In this document: piece by piece, positions 9,393-17,784 of the stretch
Numbering within the stretch: the stretch's first letter is position 1
How the letters are laid out: the number at the start of each line of letters is the position of its first letter
NCBI RefSeq assembly: GCF_024343675.1
Contig: NZ_RJUD01000097.1
Location: forward strand, 248,001-312,000
Source: Lacihabitans sp. CS3-21
Lineage (GTDB): Bacteria > Bacteroidota > Bacteroidia > Cytophagales > Spirosomataceae
Direction: 5' to 3'
Length of the DNA: 64,000 nucleotides
Notes under the pieces: generated by a model
What the model saw: the letters and a program-made list of their open reading frames with translations, nothing else
Database searches by the model: none
Told to the model about the DNA's origin: nothing
Program-made: the position numbers and the translations under genes

Positions 9393-10661
9393 TTGGAACC
9401 CTTTGCACCATTGGCCGAAAGACTTAGGCCTCGAAATCTGGACGAATACATTGGTCAAGAGCATATTTTAGGTAAAAATAAGCCACTCAGACGTACACTT
9501 GAGTCGGGTATTGTACCTTCTATGATACTTTGGGGACCTCCGGGAGTGGGCAAAACTACATTGGCTTTGATGATGGCCGAGATTACCAAACGTCAGTTTC
9601 ATAGCCTGAGTGCCATCAGTGCTGGTGTGAAAGACTTGCGTGAGGTTTTGTCAAAACCTTCAGGTTTATTTCCTCCGATTTTATTCATTGATGAGATTCA
9701 CCGATTCAATAAATCGCAACAAGATTCGCTTTTGGGGGCTGTTGAAAAAGGTCAAGTGACGCTTATAGGAGCCACTACCGAAAATCCTTCTTTTGAGGTA
9801 AATTCAGCTTTACTTTCTCGTTGTCAGGTATATATCTTAGAGGCTTTTGGCAAAAAAGAATTAGAATCACTACTCGATAGGGCTTTGAAATCAGATACTT
9901 GGCTTAGAGATAAAAAGATTAAAGTTGAAACTTCTGATTCGCTTTTTAGAATATCTGGGGGTGACGGTCGCAAACTTTTGAATCTTTTAGAGTTGGTAGT
10001 GAATGCACAAGTAGGTCAACCCGAGATGGTCATCAGCAACGATTTGGTGGAAGAAGTGGTGCAGAAAAATTTGGCTCGATATGACAAATCAGGGGAGCAA
10101 CATTACGACATTATTTCTGCTTTTATAAAATCTATTCGTGGTTCTGATCCCAATGCAGCATTGTACTGGATGGCCAGGATGATTATTGCGGGTGAAGATC
10201 CGAAATTTATAGCCAGAAGAATGTTGATTTTGGCCAGTGAGGACATTGGTTTGGCCAATCCCACAGCCATGATGGTGGCCAACTCTTGTATGGATGCCAT
10301 TATGAAAATTGGTTATCCTGAGGGCAGAATTATTCTTTCGCAAACCGCTATTTATTTGGCCACATCTCCTAAATCTAACGCTTCTTATGTCGCCATTGAT
10401 ATGGCCATCGCTTTGGCCGAAAAGACTTCACATTTGCCTGTTCCGGTCGATTTGAGAAATGCTCCAACTAAGCTCATGAAAGAGATTGGGTATGGCAAAA
10501 ACTACAAATATTCGCACAATTTTGAAGGCAATTTTGCGAGACAAAATTTTTTACCAGACGAACTTAAAGGTGACAAACTCTACGAGCCTAGCAACAATGC
10601 ACGTGAAAATGAAATAAAACGTTCTTTGCAGAATTGGTGGGGGGATTGGTATGGTTACTAA
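9393..10661 (+). CDS. rarA: Replication-associated recombination protein A (RarA/MgsA)
   Basis: AAA+ clamp-loader-like ATPase acting at stalled replication forks. Walker A is WGPPGVGKTTLA, Walker B is ILFIDEIHRF, sensor 1 is LIGATTENPS and the arginine-finger region is SALLSRC. The C-terminal oligomerisation domain includes GSDPNAALYWMARM. The start must be TTG 9393, because an in-frame stop lies four codons upstream and MEPFAPLAERLRP matches the family N-terminus. Length 422 is normal. The stop is followed by a hairpin whose T-run faces the other strand. Confidence 0.95.
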   Translation: MEPFAPLAERLRPRNLDEYIGQEHILGKNKPLRRTLESGIVPSMILWGPPGVGKTTLALMMAEITKRQFHSLSAISAGVKDLREVLSKPSGLFPPILFIDEIHRFNKSQQDSLLGAVEKGQVTLIGATTENPSFEVNSALLSRCQVYILEAFGKKELESLLDRALKSDTWLRDKKIKVETSDSLFRISGGDGRKLLNLLELVVNAQVGQPEMVISNDLVEEVVQKNLARYDKSGEQHYDIISAFIKSIRGSDPNAALYWMARMIIAGEDPKFIARRMLILASEDIGLANPTAMMVANSCMDAIMKIGYPEGRIILSQTAIYLATSPKSNASYVAIDMAIALAEKTSHLPVPVDLRNAPTKLMKEIGYGKNYKYSHNFEGNFARQNFLPDELKGDKLYEPSNNARENEIKRSLQNWWGDWYGY

Positions 10662-10685
10662 CAAAAAAAGAGCCCGAAAGCTCTA
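10662..10685 (-). terminator. Intrinsic terminator after the 10.7-11.2 kb lipoprotein gene
   Basis: Short 5-bp stem (AGAGC/GCTCT, loop about CCGAAA), followed on the minus strand by a run of seven T. It sits 27 bases past the stop of the minus-strand lipoprotein gene. On the plus strand it has no T-run. Confidence 0.65.
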
Positions 10686-10711
10686 ATTAGAATGTATGTA
10701 TGCTTAAAAAA

Positions 10712-11239
10712 TTAAGCTTTTTTAAATGTTAAAGTATATTCAAACTGAATCATCTGGCTTAAAAATATCTCAAGAAAGGCTGCTGTAAAAGCATCTAGAC
10801 CTCCAGCAGCTGCTTTAAGGCTGGTTTTGAGTTCGTCAAGACCAATAAATAAAACCAGTTGAGAATCAGAATTGGTTTTAATTTGCATGGTTTGGGTTAA
10901 TTCTTTTCCTAAATCTCCATCCTGATAGGTAATATTTAATTTATTTCCGTTTATGGTATATTTTCCTGTTGAGACAGCACCACTTGAGTTAATTTCTCCA
11001 ATAGACCAAGTAGCATTGGTTTTATAGGTGCCGTCTGAATTGAAAGTATAATACATTTTTTGAGCAGATACATTTTCGTTTTCATTTTCTGCAGCTTGAT
11101 CAACAACTTTAGATTTGAGCGAAATGGTCTCCAAATTGTAGGTGCCTTCCAAAGTCGATGGTGTTACTTCATCTTTTTTAGAGCATGAGCTGAGTCCTAA
11201 ACCCAAAACTGCAAAAAGGATAAAAATCTGTTTTTTCAT
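10712..11239 (-). CDS. Lipocalin-like lipoprotein
   Basis: Predicted lipoprotein of 175 residues with signal peptide and lipobox LSSC (Cys19). The mature part resembles the lipocalin-like small lipoproteins common in Bacteroidota: LEGTYNLETIS, then YYTFNSDGTYKTNATWSIG, then GKYTINGNKLNITYQDG, ending in a strand-rich YTLTFKKA. It is the last gene of the minus-strand run that begins at ddl and is followed by a terminator. Ligand unknown. A shorter lipoprotein of similar layout is encoded at 50.7-51.1 kb. Confidence 0.8.
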   Translation of the reverse strand: MKKQIFILFAVLGLGLSSCSKKDEVTPSTLEGTYNLETISLKSKVVDQAAENENENVSAQKMYYTFNSDGTYKTNATWSIGEINSSGAVSTGKYTINGNKLNITYQDGDLGKELTQTMQIKTNSDSQLVLFIGLDELKTSLKAAAGGLDAFTAAFLEIFLSQMIQFEYTLTFKKA

Positions 11240-11267
11240 GAGGTAAATGTTTGTGTTTAATATTTAA

Positions 11268-12224
11268 TTATACTTTTTCTGAAACGAAATAATCGTCCTT
11301 CGTAATGCCTTGTTTGACAAATAACTCGCCAAGGAACCCAGCCAAAAAAAGCTGAGAACCTATAATGATGGCTACAAGGGCTAAGTAAAAAAGAGGATTG
11401 TCAGTGACGTTGCGATAGGGTTGTCTGTTGTAAATAGAAATTATTTTTTCTGCAATCAAAAATATGGTCATGAACGAACCCAAAAAGAAGGATACAACCC
11501 CGAATAATCCAAAGAAGTGCATCGGTCTTTTACCAAATTTGTTTACAAAAGTTATGGAAAGTAAATCCAGAAATCCATTCAAAAAACGCTCTAAGCCAAA
11601 TTTTGTAGTTCCATATTTACGGGAGCGGTGTTGAACCACTTTTTCTCCTATTTTGGTAAACCCGTTCCATTTGGCAATTACAGGTATATAGCGGTGCATT
11701 TCGCCATAAATCGTGATATTTTTGACAACCTTATTGTCGTAGGCTTTTAGTCCGCAGTTGAAGTCATGTAGGTAAATATCTGAAATATAGCGAGTAGTGG
11801 CATTGAAAAGTTTGGTGGGTAAAGTTTTGGTTATTGGGTCATAACGTTTTTGTTTCCAGCCAGATACGATGTCGTATTTTTCCTCTTTTATCATTCGGTA
11901 AAGGCCCGGTATTTCATCAGGACTGTCTTGCAGGTCGGCATCCATGGTAATGACAACCTCGCCCACACATTCATTAAACCCAACTTGAAGGGCGGCCGTT
12001 TTTCCATGATTTTTGGAAAATTTAAAACCCTTCACTTCTGGATTGGTCTCTTTGAGCTTTTTTACGACGTTCCAGCTGTCGTCTCTGCTACCATCATCTA
12101 TCAGCAATACTTCGTATGAAAAAGCATTTTCATCCATTACTTTTTTTATCCAAGCATGCAGTTCGCCCAAAGACTCGTCTTCATTAAAAAAAGGAATAAC
12201 AACAGAAATATCCACTTTGCTCAT
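11268..12224 (-). CDS. Family 2 glycosyltransferase, membrane anchored (GtrB/DPM1-like)
   Basis: Transfers a sugar from a nucleotide donor, probably to a polyprenyl phosphate. The N-terminal GT-A domain begins VVIPFFNEDESL, has the donor-binding DDGSRDDSW and the metal site MDADLQDSPDE, and contains HRYIPVIAKWNGF, typical of polyprenol-phosphate sugar transferases. Two C-terminal transmembrane helices follow (FFGLFGVVSFFLGSF and PLFYLALVAIIIGSQLFLAGFLG). It starts 11 bases downstream of trmN6. Acceptor and sugar are unknown; cell-surface glycan modification is likely. Confidence 0.9.
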   Translation of the reverse strand: MSKVDISVVIPFFNEDESLGELHAWIKKVMDENAFSYEVLLIDDGSRDDSWNVVKKLKETNPEVKGFKFSKNHGKTAALQVGFNECVGEVVITMDADLQDSPDEIPGLYRMIKEEKYDIVSGWKQKRYDPITKTLPTKLFNATTRYISDIYLHDFNCGLKAYDNKVVKNITIYGEMHRYIPVIAKWNGFTKIGEKVVQHRSRKYGTTKFGLERFLNGFLDLLSITFVNKFGKRPMHFFGLFGVVSFFLGSFMTIFLIAEKIISIYNRQPYRNVTDNPLFYLALVAIIIGSQLFLAGFLGELFVKQGITKDDYFVSEKV

Positions 12225-12235
12225 ACTTGGGTTTC

Positions 12236-12937
12236 TTAAAATATCAGGTAATAGTCTTTTAAAAGATCTACAAAAATAGGGCTATATTGGTTGTTTTCAT
12301 AAATATTTATGAGAGAGATTTCCTCCAAAATCGCTTTGGTTCTTTTTAATTTCACAATTACCCTTAAAATAGGCTTATTTTCATTGTGTCTCACTTCAAA
12401 CTTTTTCGAAACATAGAGTCTTTTTTCCTCCACTATGCTTATGAATTCTCGCATTTCAAAAGGTGGCAAAAGTATCCATGCACTACCTTTTTCTTCAAGC
12501 AAAATATCAATACATTCTGCTAAATCATTGAAAGTGAGTGTTTCTGCATGATGAGCAATGTTTTTATCTATTTTGTCAGATTTTAGATTGTTCTGATAAA
12601 AAGGTGGATTACAAAAGATAAGGTCAAATTTTTTATTAGATTTTTTTGCAAAATCTTGAACAGTTTGGTGATGTAGCGTAATTTGGTTTGCAAATGGACT
12701 TTCATGAATGTTTTCTGCAGCATCTAAAACTGCATTTTGGTCAATTTCCAAAGCCGTTATTTGAGACTCAAGGTTTTTTTGTGCCACCATGAGTGACAAC
12801 AGCCCCGTTCCGCAGCCAATATCTAAAGCATTTTTTATGTTTTCTGAAGAGATTAAAGAGCCAAACAAGCAAGAGTCAGTGCAGACTTTCATAGCAGCAC
12901 GTTCTTGTTTTATGATGAAGTGTTTAAACCGGAACAT
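12236..12937 (-). CDS. trmN6: tRNA1(Val) A37 N6-methyltransferase (TrmN6/YfiC)
   Basis: SAM-dependent methyltransferase predicted to modify A37 of tRNA-Val. The opening MFRFKHFIIKQERAAMKVCTDSCLFG is the diagnostic N-terminus. Motif I is LDIGCGTGLLSLM and motif IV, the adenine-specific NPPF, is LIFCNPPF. At 233 residues it matches the family. Its ATG overlaps the rnhA stop by one base, so the two genes are translationally linked. Confidence 0.92.
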   Translation of the reverse strand: MFRFKHFIIKQERAAMKVCTDSCLFGSLISSENIKNALDIGCGTGLLSLMVAQKNLESQITALEIDQNAVLDAAENIHESPFANQITLHHQTVQDFAKKSNKKFDLIFCNPPFYQNNLKSDKIDKNIAHHAETLTFNDLAECIDILLEEKGSAWILLPPFEMREFISIVEEKRLYVSKKFEVRHNENKPILRVIVKLKRTKAILEEISLINIYENNQYSPIFVDLLKDYYLIF

Positions 12938-13560
12938 TATTTTCTGCCGAAGTCAGCAGGGTTTTCGCCCCACCATTTGGTTTCCCACTTTTGTATTTTG
13001 TTTTTATAGTTATTGTCTTTCAACCAGGCTTCGGCTCTTTCTATGAGTTCAAATAACTCGGAGTTTCTGGAGGTTGGTTCCAATTTTGTATTTGCTTTTT
13101 TTGCTTTTACCCAAGAAATGGCCGTTTTGGAATCAGAAAATATAGGTACATCAGAATTGTGTTTTTTCAATAAAGCCAAGGCATGTACAATGGCCAAAAA
13201 TTCTCCAATGTTGTTGGTTCCATCAAAAAACGGACCTTTTCTAAATACCAAGGTTTTGGTTTGTAGGTCCACTCCTTGATATTCCATGTCCCCAGTTTTA
13301 GTGTTCCAAGCAGCGTCTACTGCCCAAGCAGCAATGTTCGGTGAAGGTTGTTTTATAGAAGTTTGTGTGGCTGAAGATTTTGTATTTACAACTGCATAGT
13401 AGTTTCTTTTTAGAGCGTTTTCTGCTTCAGTTTTGCTTTCAAAGGATTTGTATTGAGCACCTTCAAAGCCATCAACTTGTTTTTTGCAATCGTCCCATGA
13501 GCTGAAAACCCCTTTTTCTCTTCCCGACCAAACAGCATAAAATTTGACTTTTTTCGCCAT
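12937..13560 (-). CDS. rnhA: Ribonuclease H with viroplasmin-like N-terminal domain
   Basis: Removes RNA from RNA-DNA hybrids. Residues 1-55 form a caulimovirus viroplasmin-like, hybrid-binding domain (KFYAVWSGREKGVFSSWDDC, YKSFESKTEAENAL). The catalytic domain follows with acidic residues in AVDAAWN, NIGEFLAIVHAL, IFSDSKTAI and the terminal NPADFGRK. The catalytic domain is short and lacks the basic protrusion of E. coli RNase HI, as is common in this phylum. It starts three bases after the ddl stop and overlaps trmN6 by one base. Confidence 0.93.
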   Translation of the reverse strand: MAKKVKFYAVWSGREKGVFSSWDDCKKQVDGFEGAQYKSFESKTEAENALKRNYYAVVNTKSSATQTSIKQPSPNIAAWAVDAAWNTKTGDMEYQGVDLQTKTLVFRKGPFFDGTNNIGEFLAIVHALALLKKHNSDVPIFSDSKTAISWVKAKKANTKLEPTSRNSELFELIERAEAWLKDNNYKNKIQKWETKWWGENPADFGRK

Positions 13561-13563
13561 TTG

Positions 13564-15333
13564 TCAAGATTGAATAAGCTCTTGTGTTTTGCAGTCAAAA
13601 ACAGCTACAAAGTCCTTAACAAAAGCCTCTTCTGATATTTTAGATACTGAAAAATCTACATCTCCGACATAAAACTGACGTATGGCTGCCGTACTTTCTA
13701 TATTTTTTTGAATAAATGGATGTTTCGGTTTCCCAATGGACATACCAAACTCCATAATGTCTGGCTTGAACATCAAATTAAGTGGAATTCTGTATTTTCC
13801 TCCATTTAGTGCAGAACAAACCGCAACGGGTTCAAATTCTTCATTACCTCCAAATTGGCCAAATTTAGCTTTTGCGATTTTGAATTCTTCTTCATTTTCT
13901 CCGAATAATACAGCAAGTTTTTTTCGTGGCTTAAGCTTGGCAGTTTCTATCTTATTGTCTACGTTTTTAAGAAGATTTCTAAGATTGAAAACGTTTTTTC
14001 CACTTCTAATTCTTTCGCGGATTGATTGCCTGATCAGATAGGTGATGGAGTCAGTAATTCCGAAACCGATTTCAGCCATTTGTTTGAAAATAAACGAAGC
14101 TGGAGACATACCCGGAATGGTATTGGGATCGTGTAGGATTACCACATCGTCAGCAGTAAGGAAACCATCAATTCGGCTAATGACGCTCATATTGGTGATT
14201 TCAAACGCTTTAAGGATATTTTCATGGATTTTTTCCAAATTTTCATATTTGGTCTCCACTGGGATTCTCTTTTTACTAACGCTAGATTTGTATTTCGATT
14301 TAAAATCGAAAGTTTGCACATCGCCATATACTTCGGCAGGTGGTAGTGCAAATGCTTTTCCAGAATCATCTTGAATAACACCTACAGAAAATTCTTGACC
14401 GGAGATAAATTCCTCTATCAACACATAATCTTCCGCATTGGTAGAGCTTATTGTTGCACTATCATGGAAATTTAGATAAATGTCTAATCGTTTAAGTAAA
14501 TCTGATGGATGGTATATAACCTCGCTGTCTAGCACTACTGGAAAACCTATTCCTTCGTCTAAATTGGAAGTTTTTTCCATAAGGTTTTTCTTCTGACGAG
14601 GGCTAAGCTTTATCCAATCTTTTTTCAGGATTTGGGTCTCAAAAAAGCACTGACTCATGCTTTTTGAGAATTCCTCTAAGCTACGCTTTTTTACAATAGC
14701 TACTCCGATAGAAGAACCTTGGTGAGGAGCTTTAACAACTAAAGGAAAGCCCAATTCGGCAATAAGGCTCGTAAAAAGTTTCGATTTATCAGAAGATTCC
14801 CAAGTATCTTTGGAAATAGTCTTATATTTTTTGGTTTGGCCAGTTGCCAACTCCATAAGTCGGTTTTGTACAGGTTTGTCTATGCCCACACCTGAACCCA
14901 ATATACCAGGACCCATGTAGGGTATGTTAAGCCATTCCATCATTCCTTGGATGTTGCCATCCTCAGAGTAAGGTCCGTGCATAACTACAAAAGCAAAATC
15001 TAAGTGATCTTTTAGTTCTTCAACTTTTATTTGAGAACCAATTTTATAAATCAATTTGTAAAGTTGGGTATCTCGTAATGGTCCCAAAGATTCTATATAA
15101 ACTTTGTAACCATTGTTTTGATTTTTCGAAGGATAGAAGCTTCTAATGTCTTCTTCATAAAGTAATTGAGGGTCTATTTTAATGAAGTTCCCGATGCTGT
15201 CTACAAAAATGACTACAGGCTCAAAATACCTCCTGTCGATGTGTTCATAGGCAGTTCTTCCACCTAAAAAAGATATTTCTCTTTCACGAGATTGGCCTCC
15301 AAAGAATATTCCAACTTTTATTTTCTTATCCAT
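13564..15333 (-). CDS. D-alanine-D-alanine ligase-family protein with C-terminal extension
   Basis: ATP-grasp ligase of 589 residues; ordinary Ddl proteins have 300-370. The N-terminal domain starts KVGIFFGGQSREREISF. The substrate loop HGPYSEDGNIQGMMEWLNIPYMG and the ATP-grasp segments VVKAPHQGSSIGV and EEFISGQEFSVGV are present. The metal and D-Ala site is LHDPNTIPGMSPASF near residue 405. About 150 further residues follow. A stretch starting KKLAVLFGENEEEFKIAKAK resembles the protein's own N-terminus (same spacing to FEPV), suggesting a partial domain duplication. Ligase activity is likely, but the exact substrate is uncertain. Confidence 0.85.
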   Translation of the reverse strand: MDKKIKVGIFFGGQSREREISFLGGRTAYEHIDRRYFEPVVIFVDSIGNFIKIDPQLLYEEDIRSFYPSKNQNNGYKVYIESLGPLRDTQLYKLIYKIGSQIKVEELKDHLDFAFVVMHGPYSEDGNIQGMMEWLNIPYMGPGILGSGVGIDKPVQNRLMELATGQTKKYKTISKDTWESSDKSKLFTSLIAELGFPLVVKAPHQGSSIGVAIVKKRSLEEFSKSMSQCFFETQILKKDWIKLSPRQKKNLMEKTSNLDEGIGFPVVLDSEVIYHPSDLLKRLDIYLNFHDSATISSTNAEDYVLIEEFISGQEFSVGVIQDDSGKAFALPPAEVYGDVQTFDFKSKYKSSVSKKRIPVETKYENLEKIHENILKAFEITNMSVISRIDGFLTADDVVILHDPNTIPGMSPASFIFKQMAEIGFGITDSITYLIRQSIRERIRSGKNVFNLRNLLKNVDNKIETAKLKPRKKLAVLFGENEEEFKIAKAKFGQFGGNEEFEPVAVCSALNGGKYRIPLNLMFKPDIMEFGMSIGKPKHPFIQKNIESTAAIRQFYVGDVDFSVSKISEEAFVKDFVAVFDCKTQELIQS

Positions 15334-15434
15334 AGTGATTTAGGGACATGCAGATACAAAATAATTTTGCAAGTTATAAAAAGAATTTGCCAATTGGGCA
15401 ATTTAGAAGTAAGGAATGGATATTTTTTTAAATA

Positions 15435-15686
15435 TCAAGCATTGAAGGCAACCATATTGATAGCTTCTACTTTTTTGATTTCAGGGACGTTTTTCAAAAT
15501 GGCTTCTTCTAAGCCTGCTTTAAAAGTCATAGATGACATAGGGCATGAACCACATGATCCAGTAAACTCCAACTTAACAGTGAAATCGGGCGTGATTTCA
15601 ACTACCTCGACATTACCACCATCAGCGATAAGATAAGGCCTAATATTGTTTAATGCTTGTTCTACTTTTTCTATTAATTCGTCCAT
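15435..15686 (-). CDS. NifU-like C-terminal domain protein (Fe-S scaffold)
   Basis: Single-domain NifU/Nfu protein of 83 residues predicted to carry or transfer iron-sulfur clusters. The cluster motif is CGSCPMSSMTF, with the family core IRPYLIADGGNVEVVEI. ATG 15686 is chosen because MDELIEKVEQALNNIRP is the usual opening; the frame is open 21 codons further but that would overlap the preceding gene. It lies about 100 bases upstream of ddl. The Mrp-type Fe-S protein is encoded 2 kb away. Confidence 0.93.
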   Translation of the reverse strand: MDELIEKVEQALNNIRPYLIADGGNVEVVEITPDFTVKLEFTGSCGSCPMSSMTFKAGLEEAILKNVPEIKKVEAINMVAFNA

Positions 15687-15735
15687 CTGGTGGTTGAAAG
15701 TTCTTACAATACTACAAAAAATGGCCGACATTTGT

Positions 15736-16221
15736 TCATTTTGAGCCAAATAATTGTGTCCAGTGGTTTTGGTATCCTCCGATTCCCATATCCTTAAAGT
15801 TTGGTGTCATAATGTTTGCACAATGTGTTGGGCTATTAACCCATTGTATTATTATCTCTTCAGGTGTTGGAGAAAATCCAGATGCTGCATAAATATTCTC
15901 TGCAAATGATTTGAAAAGATAATTTTGAGCCAATATACGGGTAGATGGCTCAACTCCATTTTTTGAGACATGAGAGAAGTATTTGTTTTCAAACATATCT
16001 TTGCTGTGAAGGTAAGCGGCCTTTTCAAGGTCGCTATTCCAACTTACTGGACTAGTCGGAGCAAAATGTTGCGTTCCGCATTTTCGACCTTCAGACCTGG
16101 CTTTGTTTACCAGTTTTAAGAAGTCTTCATTTACTGATTCAGATTTTTCTTCTATAAATGAATCTGTTTTATTGCATGAAAAAAATACAATAGCTAAGAA
16201 AAAATAGAGGTATTTACGCAT
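15736..16221 (-). CDS. CAP/SCP domain lipoprotein
   Basis: Predicted lipoprotein of 161 residues: signal peptide with lipobox FFSC, then one CAP (SCP/PR1) domain. CAP hallmarks are HSKDMFENKYFSHVSKNG, FAENIYAASG and QWVNSPTHCANIMTPNFKDMGIG, with the His and Glu residues of the conserved cavity. Bacterial CAP proteins are extracellular, of mostly unknown function. It lies upstream of the NifU-like gene on the same strand. Confidence 0.9.
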   Translation of the reverse strand: MRKYLYFFLAIVFFSCNKTDSFIEEKSESVNEDFLKLVNKARSEGRKCGTQHFAPTSPVSWNSDLEKAAYLHSKDMFENKYFSHVSKNGVEPSTRILAQNYLFKSFAENIYAASGFSPTPEEIIIQWVNSPTHCANIMTPNFKDMGIGGYQNHWTQLFGSK

Positions 16222-16318
16222 TAGAATTCAATCAATTAGGAAACTTGATACAAAATTTGTTCCAAAACTTGTGAACTACTTTAAAACGGAAATACCTCTA
16301 GAAAATTCAAAAAAAATA

Positions 16319-17662
16319 TTAAACTTTGGGCAAAGAATAGCCATTTTTATAATGCGATACCATCAAAGCATTGGCTTCTTTGTCATTTTTAAAGTTTCCA
16401 TTCGCCTCATCCCAAAATACTTTTCTGCCCAATTTATAAGAAATATTGCCCATTATGGCATTTATTGCAGCAATACTGCCCGTTTCTATTCCGCATTTGA
16501 GCGATTTCGGGTCATTATTTCTGATGGCATTGATGAAGTTTTCAGCATGATTGTATAAATAATCATCTTCTGATTTTTTGGTAAAAATAGGTAATGGTTC
16601 TACTTTAGGTTTTTTAATACTATTTTCGGTGTAAGTTTCTGGAATCAACTCAAATCCACCCCTATGAACCACCAGTGTACCGTTATTTCCTATAAATGCA
16701 ATGCCTTCAGTTTTTCCGTAATTTCCACCATCAATGCCCGTGGCGTGTTCCCAAAGCATGTTGAAGCCATCGTATTGAAAGACTGTTTGTAAAGTATCTG
16801 GTGTTTCAGAAGCATCATCAGGATAAGCAAACTTGCCACCTGAGGCCATCACTGATATCGGTGCTTTGGCTCCCATGGCGTGTAAGGCTATGTCAATTTC
16901 ATGCACACCCCAGTCGGTCATTAATCCACCCGCATAATCCCAAAACCACCTAAAGTTAAAATGGAAGCGATTTTCGTTAAATGGGTGTCTTTGGGCAGGA
17001 CCCTGCCACATATCGTAATTAACACCCTTAGGTACCGCAGTGTCAGGCAATACATACACAGGTTTCATCCAGCCTTGGTAAGCCCAAACCTTTACCAATC
17101 GAATTTTGCCCAACATACCTGACTTCACCATCTTAAAGGCTTCTTCATAATGCGGGCCGCTTCTTTGCCATTGCCCTACTTGTACTATTTTTCCATATTT
17201 TTTGGCTGCTTTTACCATCAAATTGCACTCATCCATGTTATGAGCAATCGGTTTTTCTACATAAACATGCTTGCCTGCATCCAGAGCTCCAATCATGTTT
17301 AGGCAGTGCCAATGGTCAGGTGTACCCACAATTACATAATCAATTTCCTTGTTATCAAGCATTTGTCTGTAGTCGCCATAGGTTTTGGCTTTGCTTCCCT
17401 GCATTTTTTCTAATTGAGCCGAGCGTTCGTCTAAGACATTTTGATCGACATCGCACAAACCAATGCATTCAATGCCTTTGTTTTTTATGTGCCTTTGTAG
17501 GTTTGAGAAACCCATTCCTTTACAACCAATCAAGCCAATCTTCATTTTGTCTGATGGTGCTACACTTTTTGGTCGGGAATTGGCCAAGGCGGTTGAAATG
17601 CTGGGAAATGCTAGACTTGAAAAAGCTACATTTCTCACGAATTGTCTTCTGGAATTTTTCAT
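16319..17662 (-). CDS. Tat-exported Gfo/Idh/MocA family oxidoreductase
   Basis: NAD(P)-dependent sugar oxidoreductase with a twin-arginine signal (MKNSRRQFVRNVAFSS). The Rossmann domain starts KMKIGLIGCKGMGFSN. The sugar-binding EKP motif is VYVEKPIAHNMDEC. The C-terminal domain includes WDYAGGLMTDWGVHEIDIALHAMG, typical of the large periplasmic or lipid-anchored group of Bacteroidota. Length 447. Sugar substrate unknown. A second, more distant Tat-signal member is encoded at 38.8-39.9 kb and tatA at 48.8 kb. Confidence 0.9.
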   Translation of the reverse strand: MKNSRRQFVRNVAFSSLAFPSISTALANSRPKSVAPSDKMKIGLIGCKGMGFSNLQRHIKNKGIECIGLCDVDQNVLDERSAQLEKMQGSKAKTYGDYRQMLDNKEIDYVIVGTPDHWHCLNMIGALDAGKHVYVEKPIAHNMDECNLMVKAAKKYGKIVQVGQWQRSGPHYEEAFKMVKSGMLGKIRLVKVWAYQGWMKPVYVLPDTAVPKGVNYDMWQGPAQRHPFNENRFHFNFRWFWDYAGGLMTDWGVHEIDIALHAMGAKAPISVMASGGKFAYPDDASETPDTLQTVFQYDGFNMLWEHATGIDGGNYGKTEGIAFIGNNGTLVVHRGGFELIPETYTENSIKKPKVEPLPIFTKKSEDDYLYNHAENFINAIRNNDPKSLKCGIETGSIAAINAIMGNISYKLGRKVFWDEANGNFKNDKEANALMVSHYKNGYSLPKV

Positions 17663-17734
17663 TTATTATTCAGGTTGAATTTTTCAATCAGAAAGTTATG
17701 AAAAAACTGTTACAAATTGATATAAACTATAAAC

Positions 17735-17764
17735 AAAAAAGACCTCCGTTAGGAAGTCTTTTTT
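17735..17764 (-). terminator. Intrinsic terminator after mrp
   Basis: Inverted repeat AAAAAAGAC-C-TCC / GGA-A-GTCTTTTTT with the loop GTTA; A-runs and T-runs on both sides give it the form of a bidirectional terminator. On the minus strand it lies 21 bases past the mrp stop. Confidence 0.8.
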
Positions 17765-17784
17765 GTAAAATATTTTGAAATGTT

